64,000 bases of DNA. Origin: Oscheius tipulae. Its lineage: Eukaryota > Nematoda > Chromadorea > Rhabditida > Rhabditidae. Under the pieces are notes generated by a model. It did no database searches, was not told the DNA's origin, and was given only the letters and a program-made list of their open reading frames with translations. The position numbers and the translations under genes were made by a program. Position 1 is the stretch's first letter. Each line of letters begins with the position of its first letter. The DNA lies in NCBI GenBank assembly GCA_037178975.1, contig JASJZH010000002.1, forward strand, positions 310,001 through 374,000, written 5' to 3'. Below, in pieces: positions 44,384-56,100 of the stretch.

Positions 44384-46623
44384 TTAATAGGCACTCCTAG
44401 TCAGCGTTGACTGTCGCAGAGGCATAGTCTCTGACTTTTGGCGTTGTTCTTCTTTGACAGGGAAGATTTTCCATAGGAGCTTGTGCAGGACAAAGTGACG
44501 AATCTCGGGAATTCTGAAGAGTATTCTGTTCTGACTGTCCAACAAAGAAAATGGGAACGACAGCGCTGTCTAACTGTCGAGTCTGTATCCTCGGTAAAAG
44601 CTCTCTAACTCACCTTGTAGCATAAATTATCGGATTTGTCAGTGTCTTTATCATGATTGTCAGAAGAACCACAATGGAGATGACATGTATCATTGCTCCG
44701 CTCTTCCTAAAAGTATGTACTGATACCATGAAAGGCTAGTTACTTACTGGTAGAGAGGCATCCCCTCGGCTGTCAGAATAAACAGTATGCTGGCAGGCAT
44801 CCATCCAATAAGGAACGTCCCAAAAATGAGAGCGGCTGTGATGACGGTTCGTCTACCACGAGCGTTGGTAGCGGAGGCTGTTTTGGAACGGACCTGGAAG
44901 AGTTCTGTCTTATAGATAACGATAGCGCTGTCTAACTTTCGAGACCGTGGCAAATAGAAAATACGGGAAACAACAGCGCTGTCTATCTGTCAAGACTTCC
45001 AAAAAATTTTGTCTATGCCGCCCAGCATCATAACCACCCCGTCAGAATAATTTGACTCTCTCTCTCTCGTTGTGCTTTGGACTTTCAATGAGAAGACCAT
45101 AGTCATGCCCTGCTCTCAATTTCCTCAGCAGTAATCGCATAAACATTTGAGTGGAATACAAACAATGGCAGGGGGTCGAAATGCTTACTAATGAGAGAGA
45201 TCTAGGCGATCTTTGCTTGAAAAAATGAGCCCTTACCTCGCTGACTGTGGCCAGCATTCTCTGGTAGAGAATCGATGTTGTCAATATCATGACGATGATG
45301 ATGAGAGAGATTGTGAGACGGAATGGTAAGTTGAAGTAGAAGCTACCGCGAGTGCAGTCTTTCACTCTGAAATTAGAGTCCTGGCTGGCTTTGCGGTAAG
45401 AGACAGACAGAAGAAACAGATGAGACAGAGAAACTGAAAGACGAAGAGAGAGAGAGAGAGGCAGAGAGGCAGAGAGTCAGAGAGACAGAGAGGCAGACAC
45501 ACTACCAACTTCACGTCTATCCAGAGTGGATCATCTGATAACTCACCTATACCCTTGGTCCTCCCAGCTCCAAAAGTAGACGATAAGTCCAACTGGTGGT
45601 ACTGTCCAGATCAGAATGATTATGAGCTAAACTAGTAGTTTTTCGAGACAATATGGGTGCAACCTGGACAAGTCTCAGCGGAAGCAGTTTCTGATGGTCG
45701 AAGGGCCTCGAAATCTGAATGTAGTGCACAAAAGCCAAGGCGACGAGATGGAAGATTCCTGTCAAAAGACCGCCAGTTCGAAAGGCCTGGAATTGATAGT
45801 TTTAAGGCGCAATAGATGCAATTTGTTCCCTCAGTCTTTTGGAAAGACGACCTATTTCAGAGTCAGGTCCACCTTCACTAACTTCATTAGTACTCTCTCC
45901 CCCTAAGTCCTCAAATATGCAGGGTTGACTGCCGATTAGAAAGAGGCCAATGGAGTCATAATCTCTTGGGAGGATGGAACATCAAAAATCGAAGAAGGAA
46001 AGAGAAGGATATGGAAAAGTTCATGGAAGGGCGGAGAGGAGGGAAAAGAGTACCGGCCCCAGTGCCATACACTACAAGACTCTACCCACCTCCATGGTCA
46101 GCGGAAAGCAGTAGTTTGTATGCGACAGATTCAGAACAACAGGCTTGTAAGAGTTCCAAAACAGGGAGAAGGCCACGACCAGCGATGTCCAGGTATCGGA
46201 CAAAGCCAAGGAGTAGGTCAGCTCCAACGATGTTGATCGACTCTGAAAAGATGAAACTTTTACTGACAACAAAGGCATGCAGAAATCCTGGTAAAAATTA
46301 GTATTTCGTCTAGGAGGGGGGTAGTTGAAAGCGTTATTGTGTTCTTTGCGTAGGACATGCAAAATAACAAATAAGAAACGACGCGAGAGGGATTTGGGTA
46401 CTTACGAAGTCCATAATACTGCGACGGTTCTGAAGAGATTTCAAATTTTTTTGATTGGGAACAATGCGGAAGTATAAGGTAGTCACTGAATCTAGTCTCT
46501 GTCTCTTACCTTAACATGCCATCTTGACAGAAAAACGGCAATGTTCAGAAGAGCAGCCAGAGCACAGAGGAAGACAATAATCGGGATGCAGATTTCGTAG
46601 AGGAACGATTTCAGTTCTGTCAT
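44384..46623 (-). CDS. Orphan rhodopsin-family GPCR, nine exons
   Basis: A seven-helix receptor, ligand unknown. Exons (minus): 46623-46510, 46429-46406 (24-nt microexon, NRRSIMDF), 46242-46090, 45786-45664, 45626-45547, 45366-45237, 44893-44748, 44706-44614, 44513-44384; 993 nt, 330 aa. TM1 begins FLYEICIPIIVFLCALAALL. TM2 has SLALSD. TM3 runs into VHYIQISRP, where DRYxxIxxP is expected; only Tyr, Ile and Pro are kept. TM4 has IWTVPP. TM6 has FGTFLIGWMP, and TM7 ends TLTNPIIYATR (NPxxY). The tail is short and basic. TTCCAG lies directly before the ATG, a splice or spliced-leader acceptor. Three palindromic elements sit in its introns. It is probably a peptide-type receptor, but that is a guess. 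Confidence 0.9.
44550..44590 (+). repeat. Palindromic element copy 12 (GPCR intron)
   Basis: Intact GACAGCGCTGTCTAACTGTC followed by GAGTCTG. Confidence 0.85.
44913..44952 (+). repeat. Palindromic element copy 13 (GPCR intron)
   Basis: GATAGCGCTGTCTAACTTTC then GAGACCGTGGC, with two substitutions. Confidence 0.8.
44963..45000 (+). repeat. Palindromic element copy 14 (GPCR intron)
   Basis: ACGGGAAACAACAGCGCTGT then CTATCTGTCAAGAC. It follows the previous copy after 10 bases. Confidence 0.8.
45405..45500. repeat. GAGACA-type repeat in GPCR intron
   Basis: Fills most of the intron between exons 45626-45547 and 45366-45237. Confidence 0.8.
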
Positions 46624-47082
46624 CTGGAAGAAATTGTTAGAAAATAGAAAAATGAGAGGAAGAGAGAGACAGAAGGCTTATAAGGGAACTAGGTCCCGCC
46701 TCCCAAAGGACGTCCAGAAAAAAAAACTATACGTATTCAAATTTCCCACCCAATAAAAATTCAAAAGACGCGTTGGAAAGATCATATTTTCCCCCGAGAG
46801 AGAGGGAGGCGAGAATCCGCCCACCGTTTCCTAATTTTCATGCTCAATGACCTAGGGGATCTGGTGCCGCTTGCTACTATACTATGTAGGCGGGTCGTTT
46901 GATCGAGTGGAAGGTGATTTGTATTAATTTTTTAATTCTGCGCGATGAAAGTGATGCGAGGATGTGCATAAAAATAGGCGTGGACAAAAAGATCGAGGGT
47001 ACTGTAACGGTTTTCTTGGCCCAAAAAAAATCCGGTTGTGTACATCTGAAGGCGTATCCGACTATTTAATATATAATCAAAC

Positions 47083-47163
47083 AAGTCTTCCCAGCCCGGG
47101 ATTCGAACCTGAACCTGTTCGTTCGTAGTCGGGACGCTAACCAACTGCGCCATCGGTGCAACG
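47083..47163 (-). repeat. tRNA-like unit with strong A and B boxes
   Basis: On the minus strand TGGCGCAGTTGG (A box) is followed 40 bases later by GGTTCGAATCC (B box). The acceptor stem does not pair and the T stem has two mismatches, so it is more likely a SINE-like unit or pseudo-tRNA than a working tRNA. Confidence 0.55.
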
Positions 47164-50100
47164 CGCCGATTTTTTCCGAAATAATAAAAGAAAAGAAGCA
47201 AGCGGTATGAGACTTGCTTTAATACCTATTTTCGGGACCAAGAGGTGATTCTAACAAAATTGTGCTCTGCAAATTTTATATAGATTTTTGTAGATTTTTA
47301 TATTAGCTACAGCTTTGCAAAGCATGAAGAAGCTGAAAAACCTAAGTTTCGACCCGAAAAATGTCTGCAAAGAATATACTACACACTCCCGAAATACCCT
47401 GATCTTCCAGAGCTTATCCAAGCTCTGGAAAGTGCATGTACATAAGCTATGGGTGTCCCTCTTTAATCTAGATCGTCACGATCCTCGAGTCTTATTTTCT
47501 GATCTTGTGTGACGACAAATCCATGAAAAGCAGGTTGGGTGGGACCAGAAGATGTCTTCACAGGAAATTGGGAAAAGATGAATGTCTCGGAAATGTGAGA
47601 GAGACAGGGAACAAGTGGTATATCTCTCGACCAGTGACAGACAGATGGACAGAGAGACAGGACAAAGGGCAGCCACTATTAATACCCAGTCTCATGACTA
47701 TTGTACTTCCAGCCAGACAGAGAGGCATTATAGTTTGGATTACTGTAAAAGGCATGGGTATTTTTAGGTGTTTTGTTTCCACAAAATAAATATCGTATAC
47801 TTCTAGATAGAACCTAGGGAACATTTTTAATGAAATAGCTATGGAGACAGAGAGACAGAGTGACAGAGAGTCAGAGAGATAGAGATGCCTGTGTCCAGGC
47901 GTCACTATTGTTTATAACTTAGCAACTTGCAGCTGAAAAAGGGTGCCAAATTCCCCATGAACCCGCCCCGAGGCTGAAAACGGAGGACAGGAGGCGTGGC
48001 CCCAGAGAGTCGACCCTTCATTCATAACTCTCCCACATATTTTCATGAGGACTCTTCAAAGAAGGAAGAGAAGGGTGTTTTGGAACGGCTCTCAAGTTGT
48101 TTTTTGAATTTTAAACTTGGACAACTGGTCAAAGGTCAGGGTAGAGAGACAGAGAGACACTTAGTTAAAAAAGTGATCCCGTTCTCTCTTTGTAATCTGA
48201 TCTGTCTGGGAGCTGTATAATGAAGTCCAATTGAAATTATAGATGACCGAAAGAGGGATTAGGAGGAATTGGAGCTGAATTCTGGCGTTCACTCCCGTAC
48301 CTTCTCTAGATAGAGATACTACGGATGGGACAATAACAATGACAGAATGAGAGATGCCCCTTGTCTCTCTCTCTCCACCCTCCCCCATCCACAAAAATAT
48401 TTGGTTACACATCAATTTTCTCGGATTGGATTCTCTGCCGTTCACTCTCGTCGCCTTCCGGAATGAGACAACAATGACAATCAACGTCAACATATGACGC
48501 CAAATTGGAGAGAGGCTCCTTGGAATAATAGCGTTTTGTTTATAAACCAATGGCGCGGAAGTTTAGTTTTCGAGATCAGAAACCTGGGAAAGGAGACTGT
48601 CAAGCTGAAGAGGTGAGAGACAGTGACAGACTACAAATCTACAACTACTAGTCCTTATGCTCAAAAACCGGATTTGCAAGCACAAAAAGGGCAAGGTGTT
48701 CGTTGGAGCGTGTCCCGAGCACGAAATCTTATCCAATAAACAAGTTGGTGGCTGTTTTCCTCCTAATGTACCTAATCTGATTGCAGCCTTCCTGTTTTTG
48801 TCCTTCTGACGACGGAGGCGGAATATGAGGAGTAGGGGTAGAAAAATTGGCACCTGATCTTTTTAGAGGAAGGGATAGAGAGAGAGACAGTCGACCAAAA
48901 ACTTGTCAAATAATAATTCAGCCATGCCCAAGTCGCTGAGGGGCACTTGTTGTTCCCCGGAGCATCCTTGTTTTTGTTGGTTCAGAGAGGGAAGGGCAGA
49001 AGGAAACCCAGAGTTCCCAGGACAGCTGTTCCTCTTTTCACTGCCAATTGGAAAAGTACCCCGTTAAACACAAAAGAATGAACGATCAGGAAATTTTAGC
49101 CCACCAGAGAGTGAGCTCGCTCAAAAATGAAAGAATGACAGAACAGGTGTGGCCTTGGAACTCTTCTGGGAGTCCTAGGTAAAATCCAATTCCAGTCCAA
49201 ACCAATTAGGTTGCAATTCCATCTGTCCCACGGTTTTTGCAATCGCGGTGAGAAAGTTATGTGGTCGGGATTCTGAAAGAGACACATGCATGTAAAAGAA
49301 GCAGACAGGGTAATCAAACACCGGTAAGTCTGGAGCTGTGGAGAGTACAGAATGAGTGGCATAGATCCTGTCTGTAAGTGACTAAACTGTCACAATCAAA
49401 CTGTGTAGTCATGTCGAGTTAGTTTGAGTAAAAAATGGTGGAAACAGCTACGCACTCGTCACAGTAGCTCGACTGGGGGAGGTCTTAATCTATCTCTCCA
49501 CTTTCTCTCTCTGACCTGGCGAAGTCTACTACAGTGAAAATTAAAGGCTCAATTCCAAATTTATGGTAACAGGCTCTTTACTGTATCATTTTGATCACTT
49601 ACACCGAAGGTGGACTTTTCTTAAAAGGCTGCCCAACTATTTGTAGTTCTGACTACAGTAATCAGATGATCAAATGGAAATGGAGCGAAAAATTCTCATT
49701 AGGAGTGCCAAGAATCCTATGAATGTACGAAAAATTTTGCGTCTTCAAGAAAATGTCGAGTAGTAGTTCTAACAGTAAAATTATTGGAGCGATATGCATA
49801 TTTTCAAAAAACCGGTTGTTGGTGAGGGCAGAATAAAAAGCACTAGCATGTGTTCAATATTTGATCGAGAGGCTCTCCCTCTTCCAGCCTATATCACGTT
49901 AATTGAGGTCTGGAAGGGACGTCACCAGGAACAGAGAGGATGTGGGCGAATGTAGGGACAGGTACACAGAAGGAATTCAGGAGGAAGAATTGCGAATTAG
50001 ACTGATTGCTTCGATTTTTGGACTCTCATAGTTCGTCACACTTGTTTTGTGAATGGGGGAGATGAAAAATGTAAGTATGGAATATTCTAGAGGGTTTGAA

Positions 50101-51219
50101 GGTCAACTGGAAGGATGAGGATGTGCTTCTGTTTCTCTGTCCTAGTCTCTGTCTCTCCGCAACTAAAGAAGGAAGAGTATCTCAAAGGAAATCAGCATAA
50201 TAGCTTCTTCCAATTTCCCCATATCATTCCGGTCAAAACAATCAACCAAATGACTGTGTCTCAATTGGGAAAATGACTAGGTACAAGTTTTCGAACTTTT
50301 TCTTCGGTGTGTGGGTGAGAGTGTTAGGTAGAAAACTTAAAAAAACTTTGGACTAACAAAATTGCGTGTTCCAAAGAGTGCTGGAAGCTCTGAATTGGGG
50401 GGAGGAAAAATGAAAAAGTTCAATGAATAGAGACGGAGGTGGCCGAACGACCGTCGCGTGTTATTAGTAGCACAATAGATGCAGGGCTGAAGCCCTAAAA
50501 ACACTCAAAGGTTTGGCCACACAACAGTGGTCTATCTATGAAACAGAAATAATTTTTTTGCTAGAAGGATTCCGGTGATTACATTGAAAATTACTCCTCA
50601 TTCAAAAAGCTACAAGTTTTCTGGGAAAACCAATTTCAATGGGAGACAAATTTGAAGGAAAGTTGAAAGATTGTCGTTAGATCCAGAGAATCATCATTAT
50701 TTCTCAATTTATGTCATCCAAAAAATTGAATAGGGGCTGAGTACTCGAGTCAAGAGGATCCGGGTGCAGAGAGCAGTCCCTGGGAAATGGAGAGACAGGG
50801 GGACTGGAGACTGAAAGGCAGAGAGAGAAAGAGCCAGAGATACAGAAAGCGACAGAGAGACAAATATCTTTGAAAGGCTACATTTCGAACTTCATCTAGA
50901 AGGGTGACAGGAAGCGGAAGTGCCTGAGCATTTAGTACGAAGTTATTCGAGGAGCAGTTTGTGCGGAAAATTGAGAGACGGGGAGGGTATGAATAGCCTG
51001 TTTTTATTTCTAATGATAGAGATGAACTGGACTGAAAACCGTCTCGTCTTACTTATTTTTGAACAGGGACAAAAAGACAGAGAAGCCAGTCGTATAAAAG
51101 ACGACAATAAGTCATGGCGATTGGAGTCGAGTCATACTCACTTTTCCTCGTTATCGTGTGTTCGGAAGCCATAGCGAGAAAATGGGGAAAGGAGGGAGTC
51201 GAAGAATGCGATCCGAAGA

Positions 51220-51360
51220 CAGGGAGGCAAAGAGGCAGAGAGACAAAGAGACACACAAAAAGCCAGAAAGACTAAGAAAGAGAGACAGAGAGAGAGATAG
51301 AGAGAGACAGAGTAACAAAGAGTTAGAGAGACAGTCTGACAGCGACAGAGTGACAGCGAA
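51220..51360. repeat. GAGACA-type simple repeat upstream of the transporter gene
   Basis: Imperfect AGAGACAGAGAGAGAGATAG units. Confidence 0.8.
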
Positions 51361-51526
51361 CGCTTGCACTTCGATTACTAGAAGCCTTCAATCATGAAAG
51401 AACTGTATTGTTTCGAACAAATCGTTTTGTTGAGATAATTAAAGAGAACAGTTAGTTCAAAGCTGTAGTTCAACTAGCAAAGTACGTCCCAGCAATCTCC
51501 ACTCCCTTCCACAAAACCACTTCAGA

Positions 51527-52675
51527 ATGGAACTCCTGAACACGTTTCTGATGCTGCTGACGGATTCTCTGCTGAACTGCACCTACCACGAGGCGCCTCA
51601 CTCGGAAGAGTTCTTTCGCGAGATGCCGCGCCCCTTCATCGTGGCTCTCTCGGTGGCCAGTGTGCTTTGTCTCATCACGACCTCTCTGGCCATCCTGCAC
51701 ATTCTCTACATTTCCATCTACATCACCCAGTCGGATCGGCGACTTTTCATCGTCTACCTGGCCTCGACGGCCCCATTCGTCTCCATCTCTTCGCTGGTCG
51801 CCATGTTCATGCCTCGCATCTGGTTTTTCTCTCATCTGGTCAGTTTTCTCTACTTTTCCGTAGCTCTCTGGATCATCATCTGCCTGCTGATGCAGATCTT
51901 CGGCGGACACTTTTCTCTCGTGACGAAGATGAGCGAGCGACTGCAGCACATCGAAGTAGCGACGCCTCCCTTCTGCTGCATTCTGCCCTGTCTGCCGAAG
52001 GTCAAAGTGGACAGTCGAAAGATCAGAATGTGCGAGTGGATGGTCATTCAGGCGCCGGTTGTCCGTCTTCTGGCAACACTGATTAGTCTGGTCATCTATT
52101 TCGACTATCAGGAGAATGGATTGATTCCTCTGAAGGTTTGTGAGAGACAGAGACAGATTTTTCTTTCCAGATCATCGACATTGTTACACTGCCATCACTC
52201 CTGGCCGGCATCTACGGCTGTCAGATTCTGGTAGCCACTGTCTCCCATCTAGAAGAGCTGCTCTCCTATCGCTACATTGTCGTCTTCAACATTTTTGACT
52301 TTTTCTTCTTCTGCTTTGGTCTCCAGCAGAACATCTTCGACTTCTTGGCCAGAGTTGGTGCTTTCGGTTGCGGCGCGGGGCCCTTGCCTTCCGTCGAGAC
52401 GTCTTTCTGTGAGTCATTTGGGACTTTTTTTTTGGTACAGATTCTGTCTTACTGTCTCTCTCTCTCTGTTCTGGCTGATAAAAACCCTACTGACTCTGTT
52501 TTCAGTCTGGAAGAACTTTTGCACCGTGCTGGAGGCCTTCTGTGTGACCATCATCTCCACGATCCTGCTGCAGCCTTCTCGTTCGGCCTTCTTCGACAAA
52601 CATCCCAACTGTCAGGTGGCTCAGCCCCATCTCCAGGTAGTCATCGAAGACTTGAAAGAGAGCAAGAAGACTTAG
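51527..52675 (+). CDS. Organic solute transporter alpha-like (OSTA/TMEM184 family), three exons
   Basis: A seven-helix membrane protein of the Solute_trans_a family, implicated in steroid or bile-salt-type organic solute export. Exons are 51527-52135, 52171-52408 and 52506-52675; 1017 nt, 338 aa. The N-terminus is short, with an NCT glycosylation site. The family hallmark SDRRLFIVYLASTAPFVSIS is followed by helices containing SFLYFSVALWIIICLLMQIF, VVRLLATLISLVIYFDY, and FNIFDFFFFCFGLQQNIFDF. A CC-rich loop (FCCILPCLPK) follows helix 4, resembling the Cys motif of OST-alpha. ACTTCAG one base before the ATG is a likely spliced-leader acceptor. An AATAAA lies at 52718-52723. It could equally be called TMEM184-like; the CC loop favours OST-alpha. 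Confidence 0.88.
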
Positions 52676-53108
52676 GAGAAGCCCTCGACCGAGTGAACAC
52701 CCATAACGGATCTACTTAATAAAAATAGTCTTTAGGGGGTTTTGAATCACATTATGATCCCGTCTTTTCGATCGTTCTTAGTCAGAAATCGGGGAATACC
52801 AGTCATCGTTTCTGAAAAGCCAGCCAACTCCTCTTTCTCCTCTGCCTCTAATAAATTCCTCCAATTCCCACAGCAGTCCAATTGAAAGGGGGTAGGGGGT
52901 CCAAGACTTCTGGGGGATGTGTGCCATTGCTTCTCAATTCTGGGCGGCTATCTCTCTCTCTCTCTCTGTCCCCTTTTAGTTTCTGCCGCGGTCTTCCCCA
53001 CACTCCGCCCCCTTTTCCGATTCCTTTTCTTTCACCCCTTCTCTCTCTCTGTCTCAGTCAGCGCCCTGTCGCTATCATCGATGAAACGGGATGCGAGACA
53101 ACAAACAC

Positions 53109-56100
53109 ATGATCTTCACTACATTTCTATTAATTTTTTGGTTTCATCTAGGCAACAGTGGTAGGTTTTCCGATTTTTGTTTGAAACTGATGGACAGAGA
53201 GAGAGAGAGACATAGATGTCGTTCCCACTCCTCATTTGTCCTCCCATGCCGTCCCGATTAGGCAACCCCGTGTTGCACTAATCCCCCTAGATGATTATCA
53301 GCTGAGAGGGGTGGAAAAAGAAAGAGAAACCTAAAGAAAGGTTCCAATCTGTACAGCTCTGCCTCAAACCCATTCCTCCGAGTTAGCGGAGCCATTGAAG
53401 ACGTTCACGCTTCGACGCAGCCGTAAAAGTATACTGAAAGGGGGGATGGGTTGAGTGGACACATAGGGTCAGATTTCTTTGTAGTAGGCTATTTCGAAGC
53501 TTTTAAGGGTGGATGAAGAAACGTCTATGATGGTTTTCTGATTACCGAGGTTCCCACACCGTTTTTGAAGAGTCAATGAAACGTCCCCTCACCCTGGTCA
53601 GCAAATAGAAGATGAAAAAACAAACAGTTTGTCATGGACAAGGGACTGTCTCGTCTTCTCAAGCTGACTCCTTTAACGTTGTAAGCCCCCCTCCCTTATC
53701 AGTAGTTCAAAACAGTTGTATCAGACTTTTTACAGCTATGTTTATTGCATAAGGCAGACTACGGGGAATGTTCGGAATACACTGTCTCTATCTCTCTGTC
53801 TCTCAGTCTCTCTGTCGACACTTGACTAGAACGTGATTCCTGAACAGACAGTTTATCTCCAACCTGCGTTTTCAAGTTTGCAAGTTCCTGACAAAGGTTC
53901 TTGACATATTTTATTTCTTTTTGAAGCCTTTTCGATGAAAAAGGTGATGGGTTAATCCAGGACAGAGCATATCTTCAGAAAATTTCAGTGCGGTGCCCAA
54001 ACCGCCCCGAGAAGGTACAGGTGGGACGCTTAGTCTCAATGGCCTAGTTAGCATTACTGCATGGGACGCGTACGCCGCCGAGGGTTCCTAGTTCGGATCC
54101 AACCGGACAAAAAAGTTTTCTTTTTCGGTATTAAAGGGCTTTGAAGGCCCTGGTTCACCAGTCTTATACGAGCTTTTAGGCTTGTCTATGACTCTCGGTT
54201 GTCACTAAATACAAGTGAAAAACTTGAAAACAATTGATAGGTCTCTCTGTCTCACTGCCCCCTTAGGTATTCAGTCTCAATCTCCAAAATCCAAGTACGC
54301 ATAATTCGTCGCTGAAGCGTCTTCCATGGCGTCCGGGAGTAACTCCCTAGAGGATACGGGGGAGAAATCTTGCCGACTAGAAACAGATAGAACTGGAGTC
54401 TTCAGAGTCAACCAATGGATGTCTCCTTCCTTGGCCTGGCGAGTGGCTCCAGAACGAGAAGCCCTTCAACATCACCCATACCCAGTTGGGACAACTGGGC
54501 TTGTGTAGGCAGCATCGTGGCGAGGAATATCTACTGGCGAGTCAGACGTAAGCTTGAAAAAAGAGGGGAAATCGTGACAGGTCCCATTTTCAGGGAACGA
54601 GGAGAATGCTTCCGCTGTCTCATCGCCTTCCCTGTCCACTATAACGCCCTCCAGTACAAAATTAGTGAGTGTTTGTAGTCATTTTTCATCAAAAACTCAT
54701 TAGCCATTAAAAACCGCCAACGCGGCTATGCGGTGGGCATAAATCAGCTCAGGGCAAAAAAGGGCGGCCTGTCGCTCTGCCTCTAAATCGGTCTCGAAAA
54801 CGAGACGAGCGCCCCATGCCAATTTGGAGAATGGCAGCCGTGAAAACGAGCTGACAGATGGGGGTTTTAGGTATTTTGGATGATGAGTACAGAGAGACAG
54901 AGATAGATCGTTTTTCCAAATCTTTCCTTATTCCACGTTAGCTCCCAGTAGATAGTTTCCTCGCCCAAAATATGTGCTAGTGCACCATTAACAGAGGCAC
55001 TATTTTTTCGTAAGGGAGCATTCAAATGGGATCCCAAATCTGGGTGCAGGCGCTAATTCGGAAGGAGATGAAAATGTTTTCAGCTCAATGCATCTTCGAC
55101 CCAGCAATGACAGTGGAAAAGTGCAGAAGACATTTTACCGGTGATGTCGTAATGCACACCTTATTCAGAAGTGAGTTTTTCAAAATCTTGTGCTTGGATT
55201 TTAGTACGATTATTAGGGAGATGGATTCCAACCTTCTCAGTAGTCCACACTCACAAAATGACCCTTGCAATTTGAGCCGCGACGATTCACCAATTAGCAG
55301 GCAGCGATATCATTAGCTGGCGCCCCAGTGGACCAATTCCCACGATGTATCTCTCGGTCTCGGTCGCTCCATTATTTGGTAGACTGAGAAAAGAAAGAGG
55401 GAGAATCTCATATGAGGTCTGATCTCCAAGACAGGAATAGAAAGACAGTAGGACAGAGAGACAGAGACATAGAGGCGGAGAGACGGAGAAACAGAAAAAT
55501 CAAAGAGATAGGAAGACAGAGTAACAGAGAGACAGAGAAACCGAGAGACAGAGAGGAGAAACACAGAGAAAAAGAGAGACACAATAACCGGTGCAGTTTT
55601 CAGAGGATGCAACAGTAATTCCTTGTCCTCTCGAAGCGCCACTGGACTTCACATACCATGACAGTAGCGGGACTTGTAGCAGTCGGTCTTCGAGCATTGC
55701 AAGGTGAGAAAAGCCCCGTCTCTGTCTCATATTTGATCCATACTGTATTATTTTCAGGTGCTCACAGTGGAACCGAATTTCCATGAGATATCAGGCCTGT
55801 CCGGAGAGTCCCAATCGCGAGGCTTCAGGTAATTTTTGAGGTTATTTTTGTAAAATCGTGGTATTGTCGACTTTGCCGTTCAGTGACTCTAACCTAAAGG
55901 ATGTGGATTGACTCTAGTAACGTCCTTGGTAACTAGAGACTGGACTGAAACTTATTCCAAATTCCTACAGTCTCGAGTGACTTACTCCCAACAATAATAA
56001 TCTCCTCTCATCCCTTGTGGAAATGTGATTGACACCCTGCCGACGATAACGTAGTCAGGAATTAGGGCCGGGCGCTGTGGTCAATTTGGTCAGAGCCACT

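Larger units (their letters stand above)
46624..51526. other. 4.9-kb gene-free region
   Basis: No coding exon recognised. It contains a tRNA-like unit at 47083-47163, GAGACA-type repeats near 47640, 47840, 50790 and 51220-51360, and a CTCCCGTACCTTCTC motif at 48291-48306. It probably includes upstream sequence of the flanking GPCR and transporter genes. Confidence 0.5.

Noticed and set aside
47083..47163. Functional tRNA gene
   Set aside because: A and B boxes are good, but the acceptor stem does not pair and the T stem has mismatches; kept only as a tRNA-like unit.
48161..48550. 129-codon minus-strand open frame
   Set aside because: No protein-like features or upstream acceptor; it overlaps low-complexity CT-rich sequence.
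54326..54508. Gene start at the ATG near 54327 (MASGSNSLED)
   Set aside because: A donor there could join in phase, but the exon at 53109-53160 supplies a real signal peptide and an equally good phase.
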